A stretch of DNA of 64,000 nt, taken from NCBI GenBank assembly GCA_946894095.1, contig OX335650.1:9610001-9674000 (forward strand), read 5' to 3'. The DNA comes from Incurvaria masculella. Taxonomy: Eukaryota; Arthropoda; Insecta; Lepidoptera; Incurvariidae. Position 1 is the stretch's first letter; each line of letters opens with the position of its first letter. The notes below the pieces were generated by a model that was given only the letters and a program-made list of their open reading frames with translations, had not been told where the DNA came from and did no database searches. Both the position numbers and the translations under genes were made by a program. Below are positions 12,101 to 21,028 of the stretch, in pieces.

Positions 12101-14296
12101 TTACAGTTTTAGATTACGTATCAGATATGGAGCCCCCTGTGTTAGTCTGACCGATCTTTACCCAGTCACCCTGTACACTTTAGAAGTGTGAAGAAAAATA
12201 TTTATTCAAGTCGGTTGACAGTTTTCGTAAATATCGAGTAACATACACATAAAAAACATACAGACGAATTAAAAACCTCCTCCTTTTTTGAAGTCGTGTG
12301 TGATTAGGAACTGTCTACGAAAAATCATATTTGCTCAAGTAATGCCACGCAAAGTGCGGAAGTGGATCTTTTGGTTGGCGGTGACATTTTTCATTTTGAC
12401 TTAAACTCAAGATTTTCAGGACTTCTGGCAAGTAAAATTTACTAGTGCAATAATTTTTTTGAATCTGCATTAGAATTGTATTTGTACTGTGCATTTTAAT
12501 TTCAAATTGGTAAATAATTTACTGAATGAAAAATATAGAAAGATGCATGATTTTACATATACAATAATGCTGCACTAGTCGTAGAGGAGTTAATGTTTAA
12601 TCATTTTGTTTCTAGATGTGTCCAAGAAAACGCCCGATCAGGTCTCAGCTACTTCGTGCGGACCCCGCTGTCTCCGTTCACTCTTTTCTTCAAGACAACG
12701 GAGATGGAGCGCCAGTACCGCAGCAGCGCCCACCGCAGCGACGACAAGGAGGAGTCCCCGCCGACCCTCGCCACCTCACGCTTCAACACCGCCCTCGACA
12801 TACTCCTCTCGTGCATCATATTCCTCTTCCTCTCTGCTGCGCTCTTCATTCTGTACGACAGCTGGGAGCTGTGGCTCGGGTGGTTCGCTCTGTTTGTGAT
12901 ACTGCAAACTACGGCGGTCGGGCTGTGCGTCTATAGACATTACGTCAAGTGGAAGATATCGAAGGACGCGAGGTCCGACACCCGCACGATACGCCGCTCC
13001 GAGAAAGTCTTCAAAAAAATCTCCGACTGGTACCCTTGGCACGTCAGTGGCAGCGTACTCCTCAGCATACCCATGCTAGCCGTGCTCATTAACTTCTCCT
13101 GCGCCTGCACCGCCGATAAAATTCTCAACGGGCAGCAATCTTACTACGTTTATCTCATGTGCATCGGAATCGTGCACTTTTGCAACTTCACTCAAATGAA
13201 CTGGCTCGTCAAGAACTGTCTGGTGACGCTGTACGTCGCTCTGTTTCTGGGCTTGACCGTGCAGCACTGTCCCAGTCATACGTATAATACTCATCGTACC
13301 TTAAGCGAACGCAAAGATGCCAACGAAGGGTTCGTCCCTCTGCTCATGGGGAGCACAATGAACAATTTAAGCTTTGCGAACTCAAACGATTCCGTTGAAC
13401 GAATGCACCTAAGGGCCCAACCTCTCGGAGGCGAGAACGTCAGTGACCACGATTCATTGCATTTTTCCATTTACACAAACCCTAAGCACGACGTCCATCT
13501 CAAAGAGCTGTACATAGCTTTTATTCTGCTGCTGATGCTCGTGTGGTTCCTGAACCGCGAGTTCGAGATCAGCTACCGGCTCAGTTTCCACAGCAACGTG
13601 GTCGCGAACCGTGACAGATCGAAGGTGCAGAGCATGCGGAACCAGGCCGACTGGCTCCTGCACAACATCATCCCGCGGCACGTCGCCGAGCAACTCAAGA
13701 GCACCGCCAAGTACTCGGAGAACCACCGCGACGTCGGCGTCATCTTCGCGTCGATTGTGAACTTCAACGAGATGTACGACGAGTCGTACCTGCGCGGCAA
13801 GGAGTACCTGCGAGTGCTGAACGAGCTCATAGCCGACTTCGACGAGCTGCTCGAGCGTCCCGAGTTTCGCAGCGTCGAGAAGATAAAGACGATAGGGAGC
13901 ACATTCATGGCGGCGAGCGGGCTGAACCCGCGGCTGCGTCGCGGCTCGGAGCACCTGCACGCGCTGCTCGACTTTGCGACGGCGATGCAGGAGGTCATAG
14001 ACAGCTTCAATCGGGACCTGCTCGAGTTCGATCTGATACTCCGCGTGGGGTACAACAGCGGGGACGTGACGGCCGGCGTCATTGGCACCACGAAGCTGTA
14101 CTACGACATCTGGGGCGACGCGGTGAACATCGCGAGCCGGATGGACTCGACGGGCGTCCCGGGCCGCGTGCAGCTCGGCGAGGCGTGCCTGCCTCAGCTG
14201 CTGGGGCGGTACGAGTTCGAGCCCCGCGGCAGCGTCTACGTCAAGGGGAAGGACCACATGAACGTCTACCTGCTGGTGGGCAAGCGTCCCTCCTAA
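1..14296 (+). CDS. Ac13E: Adenylyl cyclase type 9 (Ac13E/ADCY9-like), 5' partial, 8 exons
   Basis: Membrane adenylyl cyclase making cAMP from ATP under G-protein control. Exons 1-126, 1142-2148, 2566-2820, 3661-4008, 5298-5668, 9153-9338, 10517-10767 and 12616-14296 have GT/AG borders and compatible phases, giving 1407 codons in the window (numbering from the window edge). First membrane block is about residues 42-215. C1 domain has LFADIVGFT with metal Asp309 and TLGDCYYC with Asp353. A Ser/Pro-rich C1b linker follows, then HKLRKQSDLQLIRCVQENAR, typical of type 9. The second membrane block has N-glycosylation sequons (NLS, NDS, NVS). C2 has KIKTIGS (Lys1272) and YDIWGDAVNIASR (Asp1345, Asn1352, Arg1356), the substrate-side residues. 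Both catalytic halves look intact. The N-terminus lies left of the window. Family assignment is by recalled similarity to ADCY9/Ac13E and is strong. Confidence 0.93.
127..1141 (+). other. Ac13E intron
   Basis: AT-rich intron with one SINE at 500-850; nothing else is recognisable. Confidence 0.7.
500..850 (-). mobile_element. SINE copy (shared-body family)
   Basis: Diverged copy of the abundant SINE of this window: ATTAGCCATGCCAGG, then CTGAACTGGATGGAAAACAC, then a degenerate tRNA-like head (GAATTAAACTCATGCCCTCT) near 800. Head lies at the right, so orientation is minus. Confidence 0.7.
1142..2148 (+). CDS. Ac13E: Ac13E exon: first membrane block and start of C1
   Basis: Acceptor TTGTTTCAG precedes 1142; the reading frame is open upstream of the ATG at 1152, so that ATG is internal. 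It encodes the hydrophobic first membrane block, a helical linker (RRQLEMEKQLKEKMIHSVMP) and the first part of C1 with both metal-binding Asp codons (1941-1943 and 2073-2075). Donor is G|GTATGT, phase 1. Confidence 0.92.
2149..2565 (+). other. Ac13E intron, nothing recognised
   Basis: Short intron between the two main C1 exons; no repeat or gene seen. Confidence 0.8.
2566..2820 (+). CDS. Ac13E: Ac13E exon: second part of C1 catalytic domain
   Basis: Continues C1 with MRVGVHTGTVLCGIVG and FDVWSNDVTLANKMEST, the conserved beta-hairpin and nucleotide-pocket segments of class III cyclases. Acceptor GACAG before 2566, donor G|GTGAGA after 2820, phase 1 at both ends. Confidence 0.93.
2821..3660 (+). 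other. Ac13E intron, nothing recognised
   Basis: AT-rich 840-bp intron; short open frames show no coding character and no repeat shared with the rest of the window was found. Confidence 0.75.
3661..4008 (+). CDS. Ac13E: Ac13E exon: end of C1a and Ser/Pro-rich C1b
   Basis: Begins GHKTYFIEGR, the closing strand of C1a, then a low-complexity Ser/Pro-rich stretch (SPASSPQSVSVSPLPLPSPR) typical of a regulatory linker. Acceptor ATTCCAG, donor G|GTGAGT, phases 1 and 1. Confidence 0.88.
4164..4395 (-). mobile_element. SINE copy, truncated
   Basis: GGACATGGATGGTATTAGCC at the left is the SINE 3' end in reverse; the body follows, up to TTACGTGGAATCAC. The promoter head is missing. Confidence 0.65.
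4396..5297 (+). other. Ac13E intron remainder
   Basis: AT-rich, no recognisable gene or repeat. Confidence 0.6.
5298..5668 (+). CDS. Ac13E: Ac13E exon: C1b linker
   Basis: Basic and Ser-rich linker including KNWKVPKFLRKH and a possible short coiled coil (LPAQVSALEKEIIDIRSYLS). Acceptor AATTTCAG; donor GAG|GTAATT leaves phase 0. It has no recognised catalytic motif; it is assigned because it fits phases on both sides and the type 9 layout. Confidence 0.8.
6036..7105 (-). mobile_element. Non-LTR retrotransposon fragment, 3' end
   Basis: The minus strand encodes the C-terminal part of a LINE reverse transcriptase: KFLGVVMDKNLTWCSHVEI, then WGNSSHAKKVFILQKRAIRT and HKYPTRSRHN, ending at 6365. 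About 300 bp of 3' UTR and a short repeated tail (CATATTT units) end near 6036. The 5' part is missing. The 21850-24056 element belongs to the same family. Confidence 0.85.
7890..8138 (+). mobile_element. SINE copy
   Basis: Contains GGATTCGTGGTTCGGATTCC near the left and ends with a diverged GCAATTCATGTAAAGTTACA, the family 3' end. Plus orientation. Confidence 0.55.
8168..8545 (+). repeat. 105-bp tandem repeat (about 3.6 copies)
   Basis: AAGTTTTTACC recurs at 8172, 8277, 8382 and 8487, exactly 105 bp apart. Each full unit contains GCATCACGTGACCCTGACGC, with the palindrome CACGTG. As 105 is 35 codons, one + frame stays open across the array, but no family is recognised and it lies in an Ac13E intron. 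Confidence 0.95.
8597..9032 (-). mobile_element. SINE copy with tRNA-like head
   Basis: Nearly complete minus-strand copy. The head (right end, read in reverse) has TAGTGGCGCGG resembling an A box and GGGTTCAAATCC as B box. The body ends at CCTGACATGGATGG near 8597. A 63-bp stretch is tandemly duplicated at 8622-8747. Confidence 0.88.
9153..9338 (+). CDS. Ac13E: Ac13E exon: C1b linker
   Basis: Sixty-two codons including SVDSRKDSGIPGTSRRSSIQ, a Ser/Arg-rich segment I recall from type 9 cyclases. Acceptor CTTTTCAG, donor CAG|GTACTG, phase 0 at both ends. Several arginine-flanked serines could be kinase targets (inference). Confidence 0.85.
9541..9697 (+). repeat. Interspersed repeat shared with Ac13E 3' flank
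   Basis: TATGAGTCAGTACTTAGTAC through TGACATATAACACAGAAGCA. The left 125 bp recurs at 18286-18416, the right about 38 bp at 14413-14450. Type unknown. Confidence 0.8.
9781..9921 (+). mobile_element. Probable LINE 3' end with AAATG-repeat tail
   Basis: GAAGTTTCTTTGCGGGTTCT followed by TTTAAATAAATG and a run of GAAAT repeats. This looks like the 3' UTR and microsatellite tail of a CR1-type LINE; no coding part remains. Confidence 0.5.
10517..10767 (+). CDS. Ac13E: Ac13E exon: C1b linker with poly-Gly tract
   Basis: Begins IFALNQSALVVSHDMMQHRV and ends HKLRKQSDLQLIR, the type 9 signature before the second membrane block. Between them 10625-10684 encodes a 20-residue Gly/Ala/Ser run, likely lineage-specific. 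Acceptor GGTTGCAG, donor CG|GTCCG (weak consensus but fits phase 2 into CG/A). Confidence 0.87.
10793..10915. repeat. Short inverted-repeat element
   Basis: TTTTAAAAAACATTGAACCG at the left pairs with the reverse complement of CGCTTCAATGTTTTTAAAAA at the right, about 120 bp in all. A small foldback relic just after the exon donor. Confidence 0.55.
10993..12173. mobile_element. TA-flanked non-autonomous DNA element
   Basis: Left end CAGGGTGACAGGGTAAAG, right end CTTTACCCAGTCACCCTG, about 25-bp near-perfect terminal inverted repeats, flanked on both sides by TA. Size and TA duplication suggest a Tc1/mariner-type non-autonomous transposon; no transposase frame is seen inside. Confidence 0.75.
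12616..14296 (+). CDS. Ac13E: Ac13E last coding exon: second membrane block and C2
   Basis: A 1681-nt exon from acceptor GTTTCTAG to TAA at 14294-14296. It encodes CVQENARSGLSYFVRTPLSP, the six-helix second membrane block with an extracellular loop bearing NLS, NDS and NVS sequons, and the full C2 domain ending YLLVGKRPS. The GC-rich third positions contrast sharply with the AT-rich flanks. Confidence 0.93.
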
Positions 14297-15070
14297 TGTC
14301 CTCCTCCTGTCGCCGAGTTGTCTTTAGGGATACACAAATATTTATTGAGAAACTAGATTATCTGTGATTTTATATGTGTGACATAAGAACTCAAGTAGAT
14401 GAGTGATATTTAATATACAAATTGACATATAACGCAGAAGCAGATGTTATTGTACCAACATTATTTACATTAACTTAACCACTTTTTACATGGTTAATAT
14501 GATGAGATAAATATTAAATCGATGTACCTGTCCGGAATTAATATTTACGTAATAAATGTAGTATATTGAATGAATTGAAATGTGTTGCTGATCAAACTTG
14601 CCTACAAATATCGTGACCAATCTTCTAGTCTTGTGGGTATATATTGGCTTGGTGGATTCGATCTTAGTAATATGTGATTATTTAGAAGCGTAGGTTGGTA
14701 GAAATGTTACAAATGTGGATTTGAAACCAAAATCCATGCACATTTTTTAGTTTACCCCAGTTACAGAAAGTGGATATAATCATAAACAATTGGGAATAAT
14801 TTGTATTTACAAAATTGTTGGTAGTAGATTCCTTGGATTGGTGTGGCAAAGAATTTATTTTCTAAGTGATTTTCGAACTTTTCTTATTGTTATACTGTCG
14901 TGTACTTTGGTTTCGTTACATTGCAAATAGAGATAAAATCGAGATCATGCTGTACATACTTGTATTTTTAGTTTTATTAATAAAAAAAAAACAATCCATT
15001 CTATGGATGCTAGTGTGTGAATATAATATGCATGCAGAATCGAACATGCGCAAGACACATTTACTAAAGT
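14297..15070 (+). other. Probable Ac13E 3' UTR
   Basis: AT-rich, with a candidate poly(A) signal AATAAA at 14551-14556 among others further on. It includes the 38-bp repeat 14413-14450. The real transcript end cannot be told. Confidence 0.45.
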
Positions 15071-15367
15071 AAAAAACCGGTCAAGTATGAGCTGGACTCG
15101 CACACGAAGGGTTCCGTACCATCGTACATGATTTAACACCACAAAATCACGTTTTTTGTATGGGGGTCCCGTTCAAAGTTTATTATTTTTTAATTAAACC
15201 TATTATAGCGGCAAAATAAATACATACTCTGTGAAAATTTCAGCTGCCTAGCTATATCAGTTCATGAGATACAGCCCTGTGACATACGGACGGAAGGACA
15301 GACGGACGGACAGCAGAGGCTTAGTAATAGGGTTCCGTTGGCACCTTTTGGGTACGGAACCCTAAAT
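15071..15367 (+). repeat. Interspersed repeat with GGAC tract
   Basis: Begins AAAAACCGGTCAAGT, has GAAGGGTTCCGTACCATCGT, a CGGACGGA tract, and ends GGTACGGAACCCTAAA. Copies at 24336-24618 (reverse), 40498-40815 and 40940-41058. A common non-autonomous moth/butterfly-type repeat; class not determined. Confidence 0.85.
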
Positions 15368-16191
15368 ACTGTTAAGAGCTCCTTTATAAGTAAGTATAGT
15401 GTGAGTCCGGCTAATAAAATAATATTGTCTTATAGCTAAGAACTCTTTAAGAGACCCCTGATTCACTGTCGTTTCTACATATATTTTATATTCAGTGAGA
15501 AAATAAAATTATTTGTTCAGTACGAAAAAGTAAATATTGTTTAAATCTGTGGGATGACTGTTCCACATGAAATTGTAGATGTGTAAACTATGTAATTAAT
15601 TTATTCACCTGTGCCATCTGAGTGTGTGACCTATTCCATGTTGTCAGTGCTTTATACTGTTAAGGGCCTACATTCTAACAAAGGCCTAAGTGATGTCAGT
15701 AAATTTCATATCTCTATAGTAGGTAGTGCCTATATTTATATAGTTTTGTAATAGCAATGTCATAGAAAATCTATCCAGATCTGAATTTAGTAATTTCTAT
15801 AACAGTACTATCTGTATGTATATTTTAAAAGGCGTTTTAATAAGACTCTTGTAAGGCTAATAAATATGTATGCCGCGTGTGATAATATTTGGATCAGTTA
15901 TTTTGTTATTCGCGAAGAGCTGTACACTCCTGAAAACAATAACTTGTGTAAGCTAAAATATTTGATTAATTGTTCTTATAAAAATGTTCCAATTTGGTTT
16001 ATTTCGAGGAGTTAACTCTCCTTGTACGAGACTAATCGACATTGAAAACGTAGTGTTTGAGTGCAACCATAAAAGTAGTAAAAACCTGAATTGGGTCCAC
16101 GTTTGTGGTTTTTGGTTGGTGATGGGTTTTTTGTGCACGTTTGCTTTGGATAGTTAACCTTCATACTTTGTTGATGAAATCATTATTGTCA

Positions 16192-16556
16192 TTATGAAAA
16201 AGTGATGATTGAAAATAACTACACTCTGGGCATTTTATCAGCAATTTTCTAATATGAAACTTGTGTGAAAGTGGACAACATTTGTACCTTTTCTGGAAGC
16301 TTATGAAATAATGAAGTTATTTCCATAATGTGTATGCTTCGTGTCATACTTTTTTTTAGTAATCCTCTTTGGTTTAAATAAATTTTGTATCTTTTTTTAC
16401 ATAAACTGTCATTTATGACCCTTTATTTCTGAGATTATGGATATTTTGAATTAGTTTTCAAGTTTTCAATTAGTCTCTCATTCATCAGCTATTAGAAAAT
16501 CGCTGATAAAATGCCCAGAGTGTAGTAGTTATTTTACAATCATTACTTTTTCAAAT
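16192..16556. mobile_element. Foldback MITE
   Basis: Left arm contains ACTACACTCTGGGCATTTTA, right arm its reverse complement TAAAATGCCCAGAGTGTAGT; the arms are about 65 bp, imperfect, separated by about 230 bp. If transcribed with Ac13E it would form a long hairpin. Confidence 0.8.
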
Positions 16557-17440
16557 AACACAGAACATTAAAAAAAAAACTTAAATAACTAAAAATATAT
16601 TGACATTAGGCCCCCATTTCACTGGGCCAAATGTTGCAAATTATCTCTAGAATGAACCCTCAGAAGGAATGTATCGAATTACCAAACACCCTCTATGTAA
16701 GAGATCAATAATGCTCTGTGTTTTTCCATATTTCGTATTTTTGTCTTTAATGACCTAAATAACATTGGGGCCCATTGTTGGTTATAAATAACTGAAATGG
16801 GGTTTTCATTAAGACTGTATTAACTAATGGTATTGATGGAAAAAATGTTAACTTCCCCATTATGGTATCGAAGAGTGAAAAGGACCCCGATCGCATTCTG
16901 GTTTATTGATGCAAACAACGATGAATAGCAATATGTAATAAGATAAAAAGAAAATATTGACTTGAAGCTGATGAGCAGTATCCATCTAGATCAATGAATG
17001 AATGCTAAGTTAGTGTTCGTATGGGACCGAAGGAAGGCATATGTATTTAAAATGTTGTTTGACGATATGATAGTGTTCAATTTAGTTTAAGAAAGATGTG
17101 CTAAATATATAGGGCTAAAATTGCATTTCTGGCTATTTCTCAAATGAGATCATTATTGTAATATTTAAAATGAATAAAATTATAATTGGCCCTAAAATGT
17201 ACTGTGTTCCAACCGAACCACGAATACGTAAACTACGATTCGGCTCGTTTGTAGTTAGCTTATAGCATTTTTACACTCTGACTATATTTATAAAAGACCT
17301 TTTGATTAAAGTGTAACTATGAGGCTTAAGGTAGTCACTGCCGTAACATTGGAAAGCTCTTCTTGAGGCCATTACAAACTATAAACTTTGTTGCCATTTT
17401 ACTATATTCTGTGAAGAAAAAGATTAGTTTTTTCAATTAA
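16557..17440 (+). other. Intergenic, nothing recognised
   Basis: AT-rich sequence between two MITEs; no gene or shared repeat seen. Confidence 0.6.
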
Positions 17441-17982
17441 GGTGGCCCAACCCGCTCATCTCCCCATACAAAAGGGGAAAGAAGATCACGCCCATATTTC
17501 TTGTCAGAGATCCAAAATTTTGCTCAAAATAGCTTCATTTGATCGAACTAGATGTCTGATGACCATTGGTATTTTAAAATTGTGTTTGGTTTCTAAATTA
17601 TAAGTTCCGAAAGTTCGAATTTTTCGCGCGTTTCATACAATAAATTAGGAGGTGGATTACGCAATGATAAAGTAAGAACATCTTAAAAAGATTAGTCATC
17701 AGACATAGCTTATTTAATACAGATTTATGATCTATTTGGTTTTTGTTAGATTTTTGACGACAGCGGTCGTGGTTTACTTTTAGCTATAAGTCGTTTTGAA
17801 ATTAAAATTTTCGTAAATCTTACCAAATCATACACTATGCACATTGTCTTTTTTGTGGACATGTTGCATCTTCCTCATCACGGACCCTGTCTTATTCTTT
17901 GAAACAGAGAAGGTCCCAGAGCGCAACAGCACGGTTTTGTACCGTGCCCGCGAATGAGTTAGGCCCGCCGGGTTGGGCCACC
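17441..17982. mobile_element. TTAA-flanked MITE, family A
   Basis: Exactly 542 bp between TTAA duplications (17437-17440, 17983-17986), with terminal inverted repeats GGTGGCCCAACCCG / CGGGTTGGGCCACC. TTAA targets are typical of piggyBac-class transposases. An inverted copy of identical length is at 29516-30057. Confidence 0.9.
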
Positions 17983-18285
17983 TTAAGTATTAAACTAATC
18001 ATTTCGCTTGCATCAATTATTTTTCCAAATTTAATTGCAATATTTCCCTGTTCAACTTCCTCTGGACAGGCCGAAATCCATGACAAAAATAAAATGGAAA
18101 AGTGCATGTTTCATAGTATTTGGTTTATATTTTCATAGTAGTTGAGAGAAATGCTGATCAACCAAAGTATGTGATCAAACTTGGTGATTTGTCGAGATAT
18201 GGGAGTGGCACAAATTTAATCATGCAATGAATGAGTTTATCTATTTATTCTGGATGTTTTTCCTACAATAGAAAATTATTATTTA

Positions 18286-18416
18286 TGAGTCAGTACTTAG
18301 TACTACACTCAACTGAATATGACATAAGTCTGTGTTTAATTTATTAAAGAAATATGGATAATATTGGTGTAAATGACTATACTTGTCAATACTTTTATAT
18401 CTACTTGTAAATATTT
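18286..18416 (+). repeat. Copy of the 9541 repeat (left part)
   Basis: TATGAGTCAGTACTTAGTAC to ATATCTACTTGTAAATAT matches the left 125 bp of the intronic repeat at 9541. Confidence 0.85.
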
Positions 18417-19589
18417 GAGCTAAACAATTGAATACTCTATAGACTTATAATATTCTAACAGCAAAGCCTTAGTTTAACGAATTTAACATTCCTACTGTAT
18501 TCCTTCAAATTGTACTTACAACGCTATTGTCTTATGATCCTAACTGAATTCTATTGTTACATTTAGCTATTAGACAAAATATCATTCAGGAGCCATATTT
18601 ATATAGACAAAAGATAGTTTCCTTAGAGCGAGGTGTTCTAATTTGTGATTGGTTTTCTTTGTTTGATTCTATTCAAACGAAATATAGATTAAAAGGAAAC
18701 ACATAAAAGGAGGTGGAATCTCGGAATATCGGCAAAGATTATTAATGAGAAAAATGGTTTACGTGATTTTGAACACTTATCTTTTCAGAGTTTTCTTCAA
18801 AAAAACCCGAGTGAGATTATTCCTTAAATAAACGGAACTGCATAATGACAGATATACGTAAAATCTGTATGGATGAACGGTGGAATGTGGTACTTCTCAT
18901 CTGAACAAGCGGGAGCTTAGGACCTGAGGTCAAATCTGCATCACTGCATATCGTATTCCTTTTTATTTTAAGTAGCTATTACATTTCTACAGTACAGATA
19001 AACTCCTGTGGATATATACCTAGATAAAGTAATAATATCTACAAATGTGTAAATAATCGGTCGAATGGCAAATGGAGACGACGGCCCAGAACCAGAGGTA
19101 AAATGCAATTTTTTGCATATGTGTACTGACGATTAGACAAGTTCTTGGCATCTAAAACCCCCTTGATTCCAGTTTGCCTCGACACGTAAAATGCTAATAT
19201 GAAAGATTGATGCACCATCAATAATTGTTTTTAAATGTTGGCCCGTACAGCCGTGACCCACCTCCTTTAGTTGCCCCTGTACACTTTTATAATGTCAAAA
19301 ACATATTGACAAATAATTCTTACAGTACCAACAATTCTATAGACTTTTCGAAATGTTTACATTCTTATATAACATTGTTTATATTTCTATTTTGTTGTTA
19401 AATTTTGTTACAGTTGTGTGTGTGATATTCTAACCCATCCTAGTAATTTGTATAAATGTTGCTGACAGCAAATTGTAAATATCAAGCATATGCCTACTAG
19501 AGTGTATACACGGCGGAGTCGTTCGCCTGTTCATCCTTTTAAGGTTACACAGTATCTGTTATACAATGAAAATCTGTACCCGAAATCTT
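18417..19589 (+). other. Intergenic, nothing recognised
   Basis: AT-rich; no gene. The convergent 3' ends of Ac13E and Grd lie on either side. Confidence 0.6.
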
Positions 19590-19922
19590 AGTTGTCACCT
19601 AAATTGGCGTTTACGGCAAACCGATCGACTGGCATTTTCAAATGTATGGAGAAATTGAAGAGCGCGCAGTGTGCGTTAAGCGAACTAACATTTGCGAGTC
19701 CGAGTTTGATTTGACAGCTTACTTAACGTTGCCGTGAATACGTCGACGTTGCCGTTTACGTCGACTCCGCGTTTTCATACAAATCGGAAGCCCAAGTTTG
19801 ACTTTGACAGCTTGAAGAAGTAAAACCACAGAATATCTAGTAAAAACTTGTATGGAGTCTGACGTTTTTACGGAAAACGCCAATCGATCGGTTTGCCGTA
19901 AACGCCAATTTAAGTGGGAACT
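19590..19922. mobile_element. MITE, family D
   Basis: Terminal inverted repeats share CTAAATTGGCGTTTACGGCA (left) with its near reverse complement at the right. A related, more diverged copy is at 60224-60550. Target duplication not clear. Confidence 0.75.
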
Positions 19923-20604
19923 CAGACTGACCACTCTGTTATCAAATGTCTTTTTTATTGCACTTAAATATTCAATAAAAATAAATTGGGTACACATGGT
20001 AGACTGAACACATCTACATAAATGATTTCGGAGCAGATTACGTTCGCGTATCTATACATCATCTGCGGTGACCATACTTCCAGGAATAATCGAAATGTAA
20101 TAAAATATATGATATCAGACGTGAGTTGTATATCAGATACTGTGTCACACCTCTAACGGATAGATAGGCGAACGTCTTCACCTGTTTGATAAACACGAAA
20201 ATATACCAATATCTAATTTATTACGCATTGATAAATAAAATTAATAAATGAGTAGTTTGACTTGTGGTATTCTTCTATCGATTGTTGTTTACATTAGAAA
20301 GGGTTTGAAGTACATAATCGGGACCGTTGATAGCTGGGGAGAATTATTTATGACTAATACAAATTTTACTAAAAGTAAATAAATCGCCATTTCCGTGGAA
20401 CCATTATAGCTAATCTAGGATAATCCCCGCACATTTTGGGAGGATCCACAAATATGGAACTAATTCAACCCGGTTCTTGCTTTAACCATTGGGAGATCCG
20501 TTGATGAGTCAATGTAAAATATTTTCTCCTCGCCAAAATTTTGCAAATCTATTTAGAGTAAAGTAGATAGCTGGTATGAGCCATTAGAACAGGGAATTAG
20601 GCGC
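19923..20604 (-). other. Probable Grd 3' UTR or flank
   Basis: AT-rich; on the minus strand AATAAA occurs at 20217-20222, a candidate poly(A) signal for Grd. No other feature. Confidence 0.35.
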
Positions 20605-20815
20605 AGTGTTGGTGCGAGAGGCTGTTCATAAGTTTGTAGGACTAGGCGAAGCCATACCGTCTCTCATGACTATACGCGAAAAATAGGACTAGCTGAAGGA
20701 AGGAGGATTATTTGTTTGCTATCGATGAAGGGACTGAATCCATGAAGTAGGTCTAGGATGCGGGAAAGAGGACTCCTGCAACGAGGTCGAGGAAGGAGTA
20801 TAGTATTAGAGATCG
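20605..20815 (-). pseudogene. Decayed copy of the Grd terminal (M4) exon
   Basis: The plus-strand words GAGAGGCTGTT and GCGGGAAAGAGGAC occur here and in the real last exon (20862-21028) in the same order and orientation, with about 50 extra bases between them here. The minus strand reads VLFPAS followed at once by a stop, against VLFPASF in the real exon. No intact frame remains. It sits about 50 bp past the real stop codon. Confidence 0.75.
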
Positions 20816-20861
20816 TACAACTAGTTACGGGAATTGAACACTCGCGGTCGATGTAGACGAG

Positions 20862-21028
20862 TCAGTGGGAGAGGCTGTTGATAGGATTGTCGGACCAGGA
20901 AAAGTGGTCATGTGAGATGGCGTAAACGAGCCAGTAGAACAGATTGAGCAGCGCAAACGACGCGGGAAAGAGGACCCTCGCAGCGCGGTCGATGTAAGAC
21001 ACACTATTGATGTGGCCGCGTGTTCCAC
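20862..21028 (-). CDS. Grd: Grd last coding exon: M4 and C-terminus
   Basis: HINSVSYIDRAARVLFPASF followed by the M4 helix ALLNLFYWLVYAIS and a short tail to TGA at 20862-20864. Acceptor GTTGCAG before 21028. Confidence 0.93.

Noticed and set aside
13454..14257. 267-codon open frame on the minus strand opposite the last Ac13E exon
   Set aside because: It is the GC-rich antisense shadow of the C2 coding exon; the plus frame has all cyclase motifs and correct splice phases.
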